Shown one piece after another: positions 1 to 11,628 of a stretch of DNA of 64,000 nt; the first letter of the stretch is position 1, and the number at the start of each line of letters is the position of its first letter. Source of the DNA: Pyrocephalus nanus (Eukaryota; Chordata; Aves; Passeriformes; Tyrannidae). The DNA lies in contig CM076259.1 in the NCBI GenBank assembly GCA_038380795.1, forward strand, positions 63,693,938 through 63,757,937, read 5' to 3'. Both the position numbers and the translations under genes were made by a program. The notes below the pieces were generated by a model that was given only the letters and a program-made list of their open reading frames with translations, was not told where the DNA came from and did not search any database.

Positions 1-1392
1 GAATGTGAAACATCGCTCAAGCTGCAAACAATACTTCTTGAAAATGAAAAGCTGCAAAAGTAGCTCATACATTAAAGAAGTTGTGAAAACTTGGAAACGA
101 TGCAGGGAATAGTGACAACAACTTTTGAGGACTAAGGAAATGCCTTATAATGAGAGATGCAAGGAAATCCCTTTGTTCATTGTGTGCAAAACCAAGAGGC
201 AACCTACATTCTAATATGGCAAGAAAATATTCAAGCTTTTAATATTCTTCTTAGCCTGTTTCTTCACCTGTTTTGAAATGCATAGTTGCCTTTCTGTATT
301 TTGAGCCCCAAGCCCATGCAAAGCAACAAGTACAAATCACACGTGCTGAAGACTGATAGCTGAACCAAAAAATAATAAATCCAGAATCATTGACAAAAGC
401 AATTTTCCAGTATATGTTTGATACATTGTACAATGGACCCTCTGCAAATAATACCCAGAACATGAGGAAAGTGATATAAATGTCTGACAAGAGCTATAAA
501 GATAAAGCACTGTGCAATAAAGACCAGAACTGTACTGAACAAGCCAGCTGAGAGTAGCCCACACAAGAAGCAAGAGAGAGGTCATCTCTTGTCATTCATG
601 AAATTATGCTGTAAATCAGAGTCAGAGAGAGGCAGAGAAGTCCAGTGGAAGGTGTTTGTAAGTGCACTGAGGGGGAGTATCTTAAAATTCTGAGAGATAA
701 AGTTGATAAAGTGTGTTTTGAGGTAAAGGAAAGCATTTAAAGTTCTTGCAACTCAGCAACTGAACTGAGTTGTGACTGGTATGGAGGGGATGAGTATTGC
801 CTTGATTTAAGAATTTCTTTACTGTTCGTTTTCTTGCTGGTATTCCCCAGAGAAATAAAATTAAATAGTTCAGCTTTCATATGAGATGAAAGTTGAATCA
901 TGGGGTTTTTTGTCTGTATAGATAAATGCTCTCTACTAGGACTCATACCAGTTTGGAGCACTTACCGGCAAAGTTCTTCTCTTCAGAACATCTCACATTC
1001 AGATAATGAAACCCTGTAGCACAAATGTGAGGCACAGAAGAAAATAGCATTACCCACATTTCTGACAGTGGGGTCAGAAAGATATATGTGAAGGCTTTAT
1101 CATGGCCACAAGATGAGTAAAAATAAAATGGAACTGGAATATCAGAGCTCCCGCTTCTCAACCCTAAAAGAAAAGCTAATTAATATGGCCTAGAAGATCC
1201 TCCTATAGGTGGGGAGCAAAACTGTATGATGAGCTGTGAACAGTACTTTTAATGTTTCAGTGTCAGAAGGGATGATCAGGGCTCTGACAAGAAAGAGCCA
1301 TGTCAGGATCTGCTCAAAGGCTTCACTGGTGACCTGTATAATGGACTATAAAACAGGATGGTGACATTTCATAGATGAGCTGAGAAGGGCTG

Positions 1393-1428
1393 CAAAATTT
1401 TTGGAAGGTTAACCTTCCAAAAATCTTG
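1393..1428. repeat. 28-bp perfect palindrome (36 bp with one mismatched pair)
   Basis: The half-site GGAAGGTT meets its exact complement AACCTTCC at 1410/1411. Flanking T and A runs extend the perfect symmetry to 1397-1424. After one mismatched pair (1396/1425) three more pairs match, reaching 1393-1428. There is no loop, so the strand could fold as a cruciform. A perfect 28-bp palindrome is expected by chance far less than once in 64 kb. I do not recognise it as the end of a known transposon. Confidence 0.9.
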
Positions 1429-2411
1429 ACAAATCGATTCAAAGAGAGAAAATAAATAGAATGGATCGATCGCAGCAAGGACAAGCTTCACTCAAGCAAT
1501 TAAAGGGACAAACCCTGGAACATGTTAAGGAAAAATCAATTTGCCTGGGCCTGCAGTGTTTGAAGCAGGGGAAGAGCCTTGGATCTGCTGGCAAGTGTAA
1601 GAACAACCTTCAGGTCTGAAATGCCTACATTTCACTCTCTCATGTTAGGTCTCCAGTTTTAATATTTTTTTTCTTCTTAAAAACATCTGTTTGGTTATTT
1701 TTCATTCCTCTAGAAAAGCATGGTTTCTCTTGAAGACTCTTTCCTGGAGTTTTAGCATTGAAAGGAATTAGATTCGATATGCTTCTAATGACTGTTTTAA
1801 ATCTTTTTTTTTTTTTTATACCAAAGCGCAGTTGTATAGCAAGCCCCTCTTTGCAGAACAGGCATAGAATTGCACACTAGTTTTAAGTGACTCCCTTCTC
1901 CGACTTGCTGCCAGAACAGAGGACACCTTTGAAATATCATGTCAGAAGTTTCTTACAAACTGTATGGAATCAGAATCTCAGACTACACCAGACATGAGTT
2001 CTACTAAGGCTTCAGCCTCTGAGTTTACCATCTGTTATTTAAAGCATGAGAGTTGCGTCCTCTAAGACTTCAGCCAAATCTGCTGCAGTGCAGTGTAATT
2101 AAAACCCTTATTTGGGAGAGGGGTGGGCTGATTTTTGCTAGCTGGCATGTAGCTAGGAGCATGGTTCTGTTCCAAAAGCTACTGTAGATCCACTTTAAAA
2201 CTTACATTGCCTGAGGTTCTCACATCCATTGTGGTTATTTCTGATACATATATAGTACAATCATCAAAAATGTGAGAAGCATGTGGTAAAACTGGCAAAA
2301 TCTTGCTTTTGAGGGCATTCATTGCCCTTTCTGCCTGCAGCCAAATGAAGAAGAATATGCCACAATAGAACTACCATCAAGGAATTAGTTTTTTAATGGC
2401 TTTTCTTTATG

Positions 2412-2433
2412 CGGGTTGCATAAACGGGTTGCA
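2412..2433 (+). repeat. Short CG-containing direct repeat (CGGGTTGCA twice)
   Basis: CGGGTTGCA occurs at 2412-2420 and again at 2425-2433, separated by four bases. The second copy runs on into GCCCGGGG, so it also forms an imperfect dyad. It stands out because CpG is rare around it. Its function and origin are unknown. Confidence 0.6.
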
Positions 2434-4709
2434 GCCCGGGGTAGCATAGGCAAGACACAAGGTCAAGTACTGATGTACAAGACGTAAAAAGTAGGTTTGT
2501 TTTCCTCAATTTTAGCTGTGCTAAAACTTGAGCCAAACCTGCTTATGAGGATGTGATAGTGGCAGGAGGCCCAGTTCTGATATTCAGCTAAGCAAAGCAG
2601 ACTTCTACCCATATCTTGAACACCACATATGTGAATCATCAAAAACATACTTTAAGGAGAAACAATTCCCCAGCTTTCACACTTCCTGGCTTCACTGGAT
2701 GGAGAAAACTGATGGAGTTGCCAACTGCAGCCTGGGAAAGTTAACCAGCTTTGTAGAGGAGTGAGAAAATCTGACAGCATGAATTTTCAAAAGCACGACT
2801 GTTTATATATAGGAAAGCCTAGGAAAAATTCTTGTTTTCCAAAAATGAATTTCTTAAGATTGTTTAGTGGTAATTATTTTCAATAATATGCTGGATTCTG
2901 TTTTCATGAAGTTTTGTTCATTGCTTTTAGTATTCACCCCAGACTACTGAAGCATTTGCTAAGTGAAATGAAGTCCAAATATTGGGATTTGGAAGAGCAA
3001 AACAGAGTTATCAGGTTTTCACATTCTGTTACAGATGTGGCAAGTAATTTCCCAAATACCTTGAAGTCAAGAGAGAAATTTTAGTGTCACTGTATTGCCC
3101 TGCAGGTACTTTTATGTTTTGCTGACTACAGCCTCCAAAATCTGGTGTAGCATGCTAAGGGCAGATGGTTGTAAAATGTTGGATATTTCTCTGAAAGAGA
3201 GCAACTTCTTTTAGTCTTTTCAAATTTGCTGTCAGGGAGCTAAAGTTGATATCAAAGGGCTAGAAAGAAAGAGCTCAGTCATTTCAAATTTGGGACTGGA
3301 AGCAGACTTTACTGTGTGGATGGATTACTGTCTGGAATCCATCCTGGATTTACATCCTGGAATCTAGAGAAAACAACTTGGAGACAACAGATGAAAATAA
3401 CAATGCTGCGTGCCAGAAACCAAACTTGCTTGTTAGTTAAAGCATCCTTGCACTTCCCTAACAGCCACTTTTAGTAATGCAGTAAGGGCAAAAGCAAAGT
3501 TGTTCGAATAGTACCTTCCATAGATGCATTTTGTAACACAGAGAAGATTTTTTTCTGATAATAGCTCTTTTTGATAACTGGTTTATAATTCTTTAAAATG
3601 TATACATTTTGAGAGCTGCTAAGATAATCATAAAATATGAAGCAACATATTTTTATGTTTTGTATGTCTTAGCAACAGTTCCTGCTTCCTGAAGATTTTT
3701 GTAAAGTAACACTTAGGCATTCTCTAAGTAAGAAACTAATATTCTTATACACATAAATCTCTGCACTGATGTTATCTGAAGAACACTATTATAATGAAAA
3801 ACTTGAAGTCTCCAATATTGGGTAGAAGGAACATACATTTCTATGTCTCTGTCATAGGATAAACTGTCCTTCATAACTTTGTGATTCTGCAAAGGAGCCC
3901 CATACTATCAGAGAGGTCTGAAGGCAACACATGATAATTATGAATCAGAGTCCAAGCCTGCAAAACTTTGGAAGTAAAACTGTGTTCGACAAACACTTTA
4001 GGCCAGTGTAGATGGTTCCAGCCTAAAAAAGCAGTATTTTGTTTCCCCTGGCCCTTTGCTGTTCTTTCCCAGCCCTGCAACATTCTGGGTCCTAGGGGTG
4101 GGAGAACTTGCTCCAATTTAAAATAAAGTGTCAAAATGGACAGGAAAAAAAGGAGATTAATTTGGTAGGAGAAACTGTGGGGAGGAGAACAAGGGGCTTG
4201 CTTGGTCAAGCAAGACTGCAACTTTTAGTGACAGCACCCTTGCCAAATGTATGTGGGCTCTGACTGCAGCTATTGGCACTTGGCATAGCCTGTCAGTTCT
4301 GTCTCTTTGGCAGCCATTTCTCTTTGCTTTTTAATAACAGGGGAGATTTAACCTCTGCAGAAAAGGCCATTTCCATTCCTCCTGAGAGAAATGCCCTTAA
4401 TTTACTTTTTTACTTTAGTATTTTTCTTTCTGTAACTTATTAAATGTCAGAGCAAGACAAGAAGTGAAGTGGTAGTACCAGATCTTAGTTCCTTTGCACT
4501 TTTCACATAGCCAGTATTGATTGCTAAGAATAGCCCCTGTTGCTTTGCTCATTTTGGAGATATTGCTCTCCATGCAGTTTTAATTTCATTTCCAGTGAGT
4601 ATGTGTTAGCCAAGGTAAACTCATCCCACAGTGCACTGAACATGACAAAATAAATATATGAAGCTTACGGCTTTTTTTTTTTTTAGTCTGGGTGCTGTTC
4701 ATCTTGCTG

Positions 4710-4725
4710 AAACAAACAAACAAAC
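4710..4725 (+). repeat. (AAAC)4 microsatellite
   Basis: Four tandem AAAC units lie in unique sequence, just downstream of a short T run. This is simple-sequence DNA with no sign of function. Confidence 0.85.
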
Positions 4726-5681
4726 AGAACCCTCTGCTTGGCAGAATGCATTTTCAAGCTGACATATAATTCTTATTTCTCTAATGTGAACTTTACAAAG
4801 GAGCAATCAGTGTTGAGTAGGAAAATTTCAGTAACAACTAAGTAGACCTGCAGGATTTTCATGGCTGATGAGAAGGGCTAAAATGAAAGAAATTCTGCCC
4901 AAATTCATATTTCTCTGTCACATGGAGGCCTTGGCTATTTCCACCTTGTTCATACGCTCTGCCTCTGGGTTAGCTTTTCCTCTGGGGTGTTCTGAGACCT
5001 TCTGTGGTCCACAGACAGCCCCAGTGTGCTTCCAAGTGCCTGGGCACAGGCCTTGGACACAGCCTAATCAACAGCAGTCTCAAAGACACCCTTATCAAAT
5101 CTTCTGGTTTGTACAGTGTACTTTTGGGATATACGAGACTTTTACTCACAGACTGGGAGGAGGATTCCTGGTTCAGCTGACTCAAGGTTCACCTGCAGTT
5201 TTTGACATAGCCTTTTCCTTACCAGTACTTCCCTGAAAACAGCTCTCCATCATAACCCACTATCTCACTTCCGTCTGTTCTTATTGAGGAAGGGTTAACA
5301 TCAAAAGTACAGGGTGGCAATCTCAGACAGATGCAGTTTCAGTGTATTACTGCATGCAGCTCATCAGAAATTTCATTTTCCCTCTAGAGATACTCCCCTG
5401 ATCCCTCACAGCACAGCAGTCTCAAAAGAAATCTTGAATTTATCAGAAAAACAACTAGCAACTTCCTCACAGCTAGAGAACCTGTCTGGAAATGGAAATA
5501 GTTGAATTGAACCAGCTGCATAGCACCTGGAACATTTTCACTGCAGCAATTTGTAGCAGAGGAGAAAATGATCTTTTTTTTTTTTTTTTCCCCAATCTAT
5601 CATAAAAATATTACAATAGTAGTCCCACTTGCTGAATTCAGAGTTTTGTGTCGATGGCTCTCTGGAGGCCCTGGGTTTTAC

Positions 5682-5824
5682 TGTGTTTTGTGGGGGTTTT
5701 TGTTGTGTGGATTTTTTTGTTTCATTTTGGGTTTGGTTTTTCATTTGGTTTGGGGTTTAGTTTTTTTGGGGGGTTTTGTTTTGTTTGGTTGGTTTGTTTT
5801 TTGTTTTTGTTTTTGTTTTTTTTT
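5682..5824 (+). repeat. T/G-rich, strand-asymmetric low-complexity tract
   Basis: About 140 bases are composed almost entirely of T and G on the plus strand, with very few A or C. The tract includes runs such as GGGGGG and repeated GTTTT/GTTTTT units and ends in a T run. Such tracts arise by slippage. The spurious hydrophobic and lysine-rich frames across this interval simply reflect the composition. Confidence 0.85.
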
Positions 5825-6751
5825 CCCATAAGGCAATGGTGAACTCCAGTGTCCTCAGAGAAGCAACTAGGGTAGAAAGTCCTTGTTGTCCAAGTATCAC
5901 AAAGAACAAGTCTCTGGCAGAACACAGCCAGTCCAGCCATGTCTGATTGTGACCATTGTAGGGGCAGTGGTGGCATGAATATAGTTTTCTGAGCTTATCT
6001 TGTTCAATGATCTTTTTCATTTACATAGTCCAAATATGTTCTTTACCCCAAAGCAGAAAGGCCACTTCAACCTCAGACTGCATTTAGTTATACCTCAATT
6101 GTTTCAAACAGAAAAAGCAAAGACCAGCATTTCTGTAAGTACCCTGCTTCACTGCCATTGGGATTTCCTTCATTATAGACTTCCCACAGGTGACATTAGG
6201 ATGTCTAGGAATCAAGACACATTGACATAGTGAATGTTCCCTGGAGAGTTATCTAGCATTTTCTTTCCAAATTAGGATGCTTAGCATGCCTGGGATGTAG
6301 AAACTAGAACTGCACCCATTGGTACTGCAGATGTTATAAATACAAATGGATAGTCAAAAGTTGTTAATTTTTATGTGCATGAAATGCACACACAAGAGAA
6401 GAATATAAACCAACCATAAAACAGATGCATGGCTTTTTCTGATGCTGTGCTCATAATATTATACCGAATGCTGTGAAGTTCTCTTTTTCTCCCACTTATT
6501 TATTTATGTGCTTTCTAAACGTTTGTGTATAAATTCAGGTCCTATTAAAGCTCTTGGTTGAAAGCACTGGCTGTAACGAGCTCTTGAAGAGGCTGGCACT
6601 GCAAAAACTTTCCTCTTGACATCTTTTGGAATGCATCTTTATTCAGGTCTGAGATATTCTTTCAATTCCAACGGGACTGAATATACATCCTCCTTTAAAA
6701 ATAAAACAAACAACAAATCCCTTAGTTCTCTTGGGAATTAATGAATACATC

Positions 6752-6774
6752 TTTTTTTTTTTTTTTTTTTTTTT
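6752..6774 (+). repeat. Poly(T) tract, 23 bases
   Basis: An uninterrupted T run. No retrocopy or polyadenylation hexamer was recognised on its minus-strand upstream side, so it is listed only as simple sequence. Confidence 0.9.
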
Positions 6775-8869
6775 GGTGGAAAAGGAGCATGAAGAAATTC
6801 TATGTCTTTCTGAATAATTAAATTTTCCACTTCTTCTAGAGATAATGCTGTTTTGGCAAAATAAATGATTTCCTGAGGAAATCTGACTTTCCTTGCTACG
6901 TCCTTCTGCCTTGCTAATTTTCTTCTGAAAAATACATCCCAGATATATTTTAGTAAGAATTGATTATACTCTAAAACAAAGCACTGTCTTCCCCTGAAAT
7001 GTTTTTGATGTGAGCAGTTTGAGGTTAAAACGCAGTGTAAATCTTTTTGACTGAGCTCTGTGTCTCATCTGAGGAGATAGAGCTGTCATCATCTGCCAAG
7101 TACCCTCATCCAAGGGCAGAATGAGCATCTTAGGCATTGCAATTGTAATATGTGCCATGGCTCCACGGGCAGATGCACTTCAATGTCACCTTAATTTCAA
7201 ATAAAACCTTTCAATTCGAAAACAGCAGAGCCTTTTGTTTCCATGTATCAAAAAAAAAAGAAGAATCCTTGAGAGAGCTTTCAGATCTGTTTTCAGAGCT
7301 TGTTCTGCTCTTTCATCTTTTTGACCTGATTTAAAAGGGAAGAAGGTGTCAGAAGTGGTGGAAAAGGAATCCCAAATTCTTTTTAAGCACTTTCTCAGTG
7401 TCTGCTGTGTAGTGCCATTGCTCACCAACATTGTTTTCCTTATCCTAACAAAATCTATACAGCCATTTCAGTGTGTTTTGCTGAAGCAAAGACTGTAGGA
7501 CTTAGACCACATGAGAACAGACAAAGATATGACATAAAATCCCGCTGATAATGCAATGTTGGACTACAGTTGTTCCATACATAAGGCAGCACACTCTCAC
7601 ACAGATTGGAAGAAGTCTTGACATTTCCCATAGATGGCTTTCTGAAAAACAGTCATTAGCTGAAGTGTGAACTCTAGAGCTCAATAATATTCACCTCATC
7701 TTTTTGAGAAGAGTAGTTCTACCTACTGTCAGAGTAAAGGAGGTCAAATCTGTGCCCTGTAGACCCATGCTGCTGGATAGGCTGCAAAGACGGACTTTTT
7801 TTTTTTTTCTTCCTGTATACCTATGGGTGAAAATTCAGTAGCTGGCCCAGCGAGTATTACTTACCTGAACACAAGTCTGAGATTTCAAAATTAAAGGGCA
7901 AGAGGTCTGGTCTGTACTCTAATTCATAGATCAATTACAGTGTGTGGACCAGAGCAGAAGAGCACAGCTGGTAAATTATCCTGTCACTGAATGAAAGAGT
8001 GCAATAATGAGGCATGCTGTTACTTGTAATTTGTATTATACAAGAGTTAGCACCATGCCCTACAATATTAAATTTTTACTCAGACAAAATGTATTTAATA
8101 ATCTGTAGATGAATAATACCTTCAACTAATAAAAAAGAAAATAAGATTTGTGCAGTTCTTATCATCTCTGTCTTTATACCTGACTAAAGGTTTCAGGTGT
8201 TCTTTTTACTTCAAGGAATGTGAATTAACATGGATGAGAAAAATGCAAATCTATGGAATCTACCAAATTTTGCACCTTGCACTTCCTTAGTCATTTCTTA
8301 TGTGGATTTCAGCAGATATTTCATCTAAGTTGTACTAATACCATTTGATTGAGTTTGTCATGTTCTGCCTTGCAGTATCACAGGCAAGTTCTGTCTCTTT
8401 GATCAAATGCGGAATTTTATATTAACACGAAGGGAACATGATCTTGGAAAGCAGCACAGAGGAGGGGTTCAGCTGGTCTGCCAGCACATGAAGGTGCTCT
8501 GGGAACGGCTCTCAGGACTTTCCATAGCCATAAGCTTTTATATTTTCCATAGAGTCCCTGTCTTTATAAAGATTATGCTTGTGAGTTATTGTTTCCACAG
8601 ATAGCAAGCCATGAAGATTAGCCTGGTCACACACATACAGCAGCTGTTGCATATATCAAGAGTTATTTTCAAAATGTCTATAGGGAAGTTCCTCTTTCTC
8701 TCCATTGATTATAGGTAACAAAGATTACCTGACCCTTAAATTGCTAGAGCTGAATGAAATAAACAGGACTGTTAATTCAAAGGAGGAGGATATGGTGGGT
8801 TGATATAACCCAGAACAAAGAGTATAAAAACAGACCAAAGGGCTTCCTGAGCTTAATTCTCGTTAGAGT

Positions 8870-8924
8870 AAAAAAAGGAGGAATAAAAAAAAAAAAAAAA
8901 GAAAGAAAGGAAAAAAAAGAGAAA
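8870..8924 (+). repeat. A-rich purine tract
   Basis: A long A run followed by GAAA and GGAAAA units, nearly pure purine on the plus strand. Low-complexity sequence with no associated gene. Confidence 0.8.
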
Positions 8925-9408
8925 CCCCAACTAAGAGTCGATTTAAAATGCCAGTAGTAAAGAACTGATCACCACCCTTGATATGTCATTCCATTCCTTA
9001 ATTACTCACAATTAAAACTTGTTACTCAGCTTCACCCTCCAGCCATTAGATGCTTTCCTGACAGACAGAAGCAAACATAATCAAAGGCTGCATCCCCTAA
9101 GAATCCGTATAATTGTGATTGTATCACTGTTTGCCTTCTCTTCAGTAGGCTATGTAGACAAAAGTCCAGGACTATCCTCTGTAAGTTGAAACCAAAGGCA
9201 TTTTTCAAATTCTGGGTAGAATTCTTCTCATTTAATTCAAACTATGTATTAAGTCACCAGGTCATCTAATTTGAATACTGAGACTTCAAAAGTGAAAGGA
9301 TAGTAGATGTTCAAATTTGGTGAAAGGAATTGTCCTCTTAGGATTTCTATCAGTTACTAGGGATAGAGCTACAGGATGAGCTTAAACTAGATGCCTAATC
9401 AAGGCTAG

Positions 9409-9450
9409 GTGTGTATATATATATACACACACACACATATATATGTATAT
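9409..9450. repeat. GT/AT/AC dinucleotide repeat with 22-bp palindrome
   Basis: Alternating pyrimidine-purine DNA. Bases 9409-9430 form a perfect dyad (GT steps, then AT steps, then AC steps), followed by further AC and AT units. It is able to form a cruciform or Z-DNA and is probably a length-variable microsatellite. Confidence 0.85.
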
Positions 9451-10771
9451 GGTATACCAAACCCACAAAATCATTCCCCAATAGACATCCAATTCTGGGT
9501 GATTTCTCAGTCCTTCTCTTCTCTATTAAGCAGCTAAGAAAGAGGCCACAAACTTTCAACAAATTAACACACAAATTAAAACCCTCCGGGTTCAGAGAAA
9601 GCATGGGAAAGTTCTGATTCAGAAAATTGCAAACATCAAAATAATCATAAAAAATAGCTATATAATGCAAGTTTGCACTCAGCCATAACCAGAGCATCTC
9701 CCCTGTGGCCCCATAATGTTAAATATTCAATTTCCAGCCTTGGAGTGATTTGTTTTATGTATTTATTGAATAATACTGGTATGCTGATAACCAACTTTAT
9801 AGATGGTTATAAAATCTTTCTGCTGCAGTTAATTTTCTTTTAATGTTACAAATAATAATAAAAAAGGACAGACTACTTCATAAATCAGCAAGATTCTTCC
9901 CTCTTGTTTCATGAAAAAAAAACAACAACCCAAATCAGACGATAACATCATGCCAGCTAGATGTCCACTGGAAGAGGCATTTTATGATGAGATAGAAGTG
10001 TCATTTCATTCATTGACAAAGCTTTTGCTGTGGTCTCTGCAAAAGAACCTCTTACCTTATCACTAAACACAGCTGTAAGCTTTATAATGTATGCTGTGAC
10101 TGCCCAGCTCCAACTCCTATTGTAAAAACCATCAGTAGAAATTTGATATGCAAATGTATGGACAGTTTCTTGTCCTCAGGCTAAGTGTGGCAAGTATTTC
10201 TTATCAGGAATTTAGTGATACTTAGAGATTACTTGCCAAGCAGTTCTTTAAACATGGGTGAGGGGAACTCACATACCCTATCACAGCTCTTGAAAGTTGA
10301 GTGTAAGGCTTGTTTAAGCATACTGATATGGAAAACTTTGGGGTTAGAAGGAGCATAGGGATAAATATGAAGCCCTAGCTTAAGGCTTCTATAAAAAGGT
10401 AAAATTGTATTCCTGTGCTTACAATCCAGTCCTGAAGTTATGCATTGAAGTATTGCATTCATTTTGTGCTCCCTTAGTTTTGGACCTTCTTGTTGTTTGC
10501 CCTCTATAACCCAGCTTCTTCTTTGGAGTCTCTGCTCTCCAGGAGACAGTCCTTTGGAGATATGACTAGTACCTTTTTTTTGGGCATAGGATGGATTCCA
10601 CCTTTGCAAGAAAACCCAAGCAGCCCATGCCTTTGCCCCATCATCTTCTTTGCCTTCGCTCCCTCTCCTAACACCTAAACATACCCCTGTTCTCTCCCTG
10701 CTGGACCACAGCATGTCCACAAAGACAGAGCTAGTCCTCAGCTTCCCAAGTAGGAAGGAACACCTCTTCAC

Positions 10772-11620
10772 AGAACTATAAATTGCAGAACATCTCAAGT
10801 TGGAAGGGACTCATAAGTCCGTCTTCAACTCCCTGCCCATCACAAGACTACATAAAACTAAACCATATGACTAAAAGTGTTGTCCAGATGCTCCTTGAAC
10901 TCTACAGGCTTGGTGTTGTGACCCGTTCCATGGGGATTCTTTTCCAGTGCCTGGTCACAGTCTCAGTGAAAAACCTTTCCTTAGTGTCCAATCTGAATTT
11001 TCCCTGCTGCAGCTTCATTCCACTTCTTTTTGTCCTATCACTGATCACCACAGAGAGGAGATCAGCACCTCCCGCTCCATTGCCCTCCTTGGGGAAGGTG
11101 CAGGCTGTGATGAGGTTACCTCTCAGCAATGAGGGCATCCCTCAGCCTTCTTTTCTCTAGGCTGAACAAAGTAATTGACCTCAGCTGCGCATCGTACGTC
11201 TTGCGCTCAAGACCTTTCACCCTCTTGGTTGCAACCACTGGACACACCCTAATAGTTTGCTGTCTTCATACTGTGGTGCCCAAAACTGCACACAATATTC
11301 AAGGTGACGACATACCAGTGTGGAGAAGATGGGACAATACCCTCACTCAACCAACCTGCTGGTGATGCTTTGCCTATTGGCCCCCAGGACATGGTTGGCC
11401 CTCCTGACTGCCAGGGCACTGCTGACTCGTATTCAACTTGCCATCAGCCTAAACACACAGATCTCTTTCTGTAGGGCTTCTCTCCAGCCTCTTTTCCCCC
11501 AGTTTGCATATATAATCTTCATTACTCCATACCAGGTGGAGAATCTGGCACTTGCTTTTGTTAAATTTCATACAGTTGGTGATTGCTCAGCTCTCCCTAG
11601 TTCATCTGTCATCAAGGCAT
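10772..11620 (-). mobile_element. CR1 LINE fragment, 3' part, minus strand
   Basis: The element's 3' end is at low coordinates. A degenerate form of the terminal CR1 repeat is followed by the conserved TTGGAAGGGAC block, about 25 bases inside that end. The body then runs through typical CR1 3' sequence: the stretch about the cause of CR1-like sense frames, the cysteine-free 3' UTR blocks and the part reading as TCACTGATCACCACAGAG in plus sense. It stops abruptly near 11.6 kb, so the element is 5'-truncated, as most CR1 copies are. Open frames inside it on either strand carry stops and are not expressed genes. Divergence in the terminal repeat suggests an old insertion. The family assignment rests on recognising the avian CR1 3' end. 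Confidence 0.85.
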
Positions 11621-11628
11621 GACAGATG
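11603..11628. repeat. Perfect 10-bp inverted repeat at the CR1 5' truncation point
   Basis: CATCTGTCAT and its exact complement ATGACAGATG flank the six-base loop CAAGGC. The hairpin sits where recognisable CR1 sequence ends, so it may be a scar of the insertion or chance. Confidence 0.8.

Larger units (their letters stand above)
1..10771. other. Intergenic or intronic unique sequence, no gene seen
   Basis: This is AT-rich, CpG-poor DNA. The open frames here are short (122 codons or fewer, apart from one 189-codon frame at 10229-10798), overlap on both strands and show no recognisable domain or codon bias. The only structure I can support is the palindrome near 1.4 kb, a small CG-containing direct repeat at 2.4 kb and several low-complexity tracts, each listed separately. 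Whether the stretch is intronic or intergenic cannot be decided from this window. Confidence 0.7.

Noticed and set aside
10229..10798. 189-codon minus-strand frame next to the CR1 at 10.8 kb
   Set aside because: It is the longest frame outside the retroelements, but its start lies inside CR1 sequence, it has no recognisable domain, it is rich in codons typical of random AT-rich DNA and has no acceptor or promoter context I could support.
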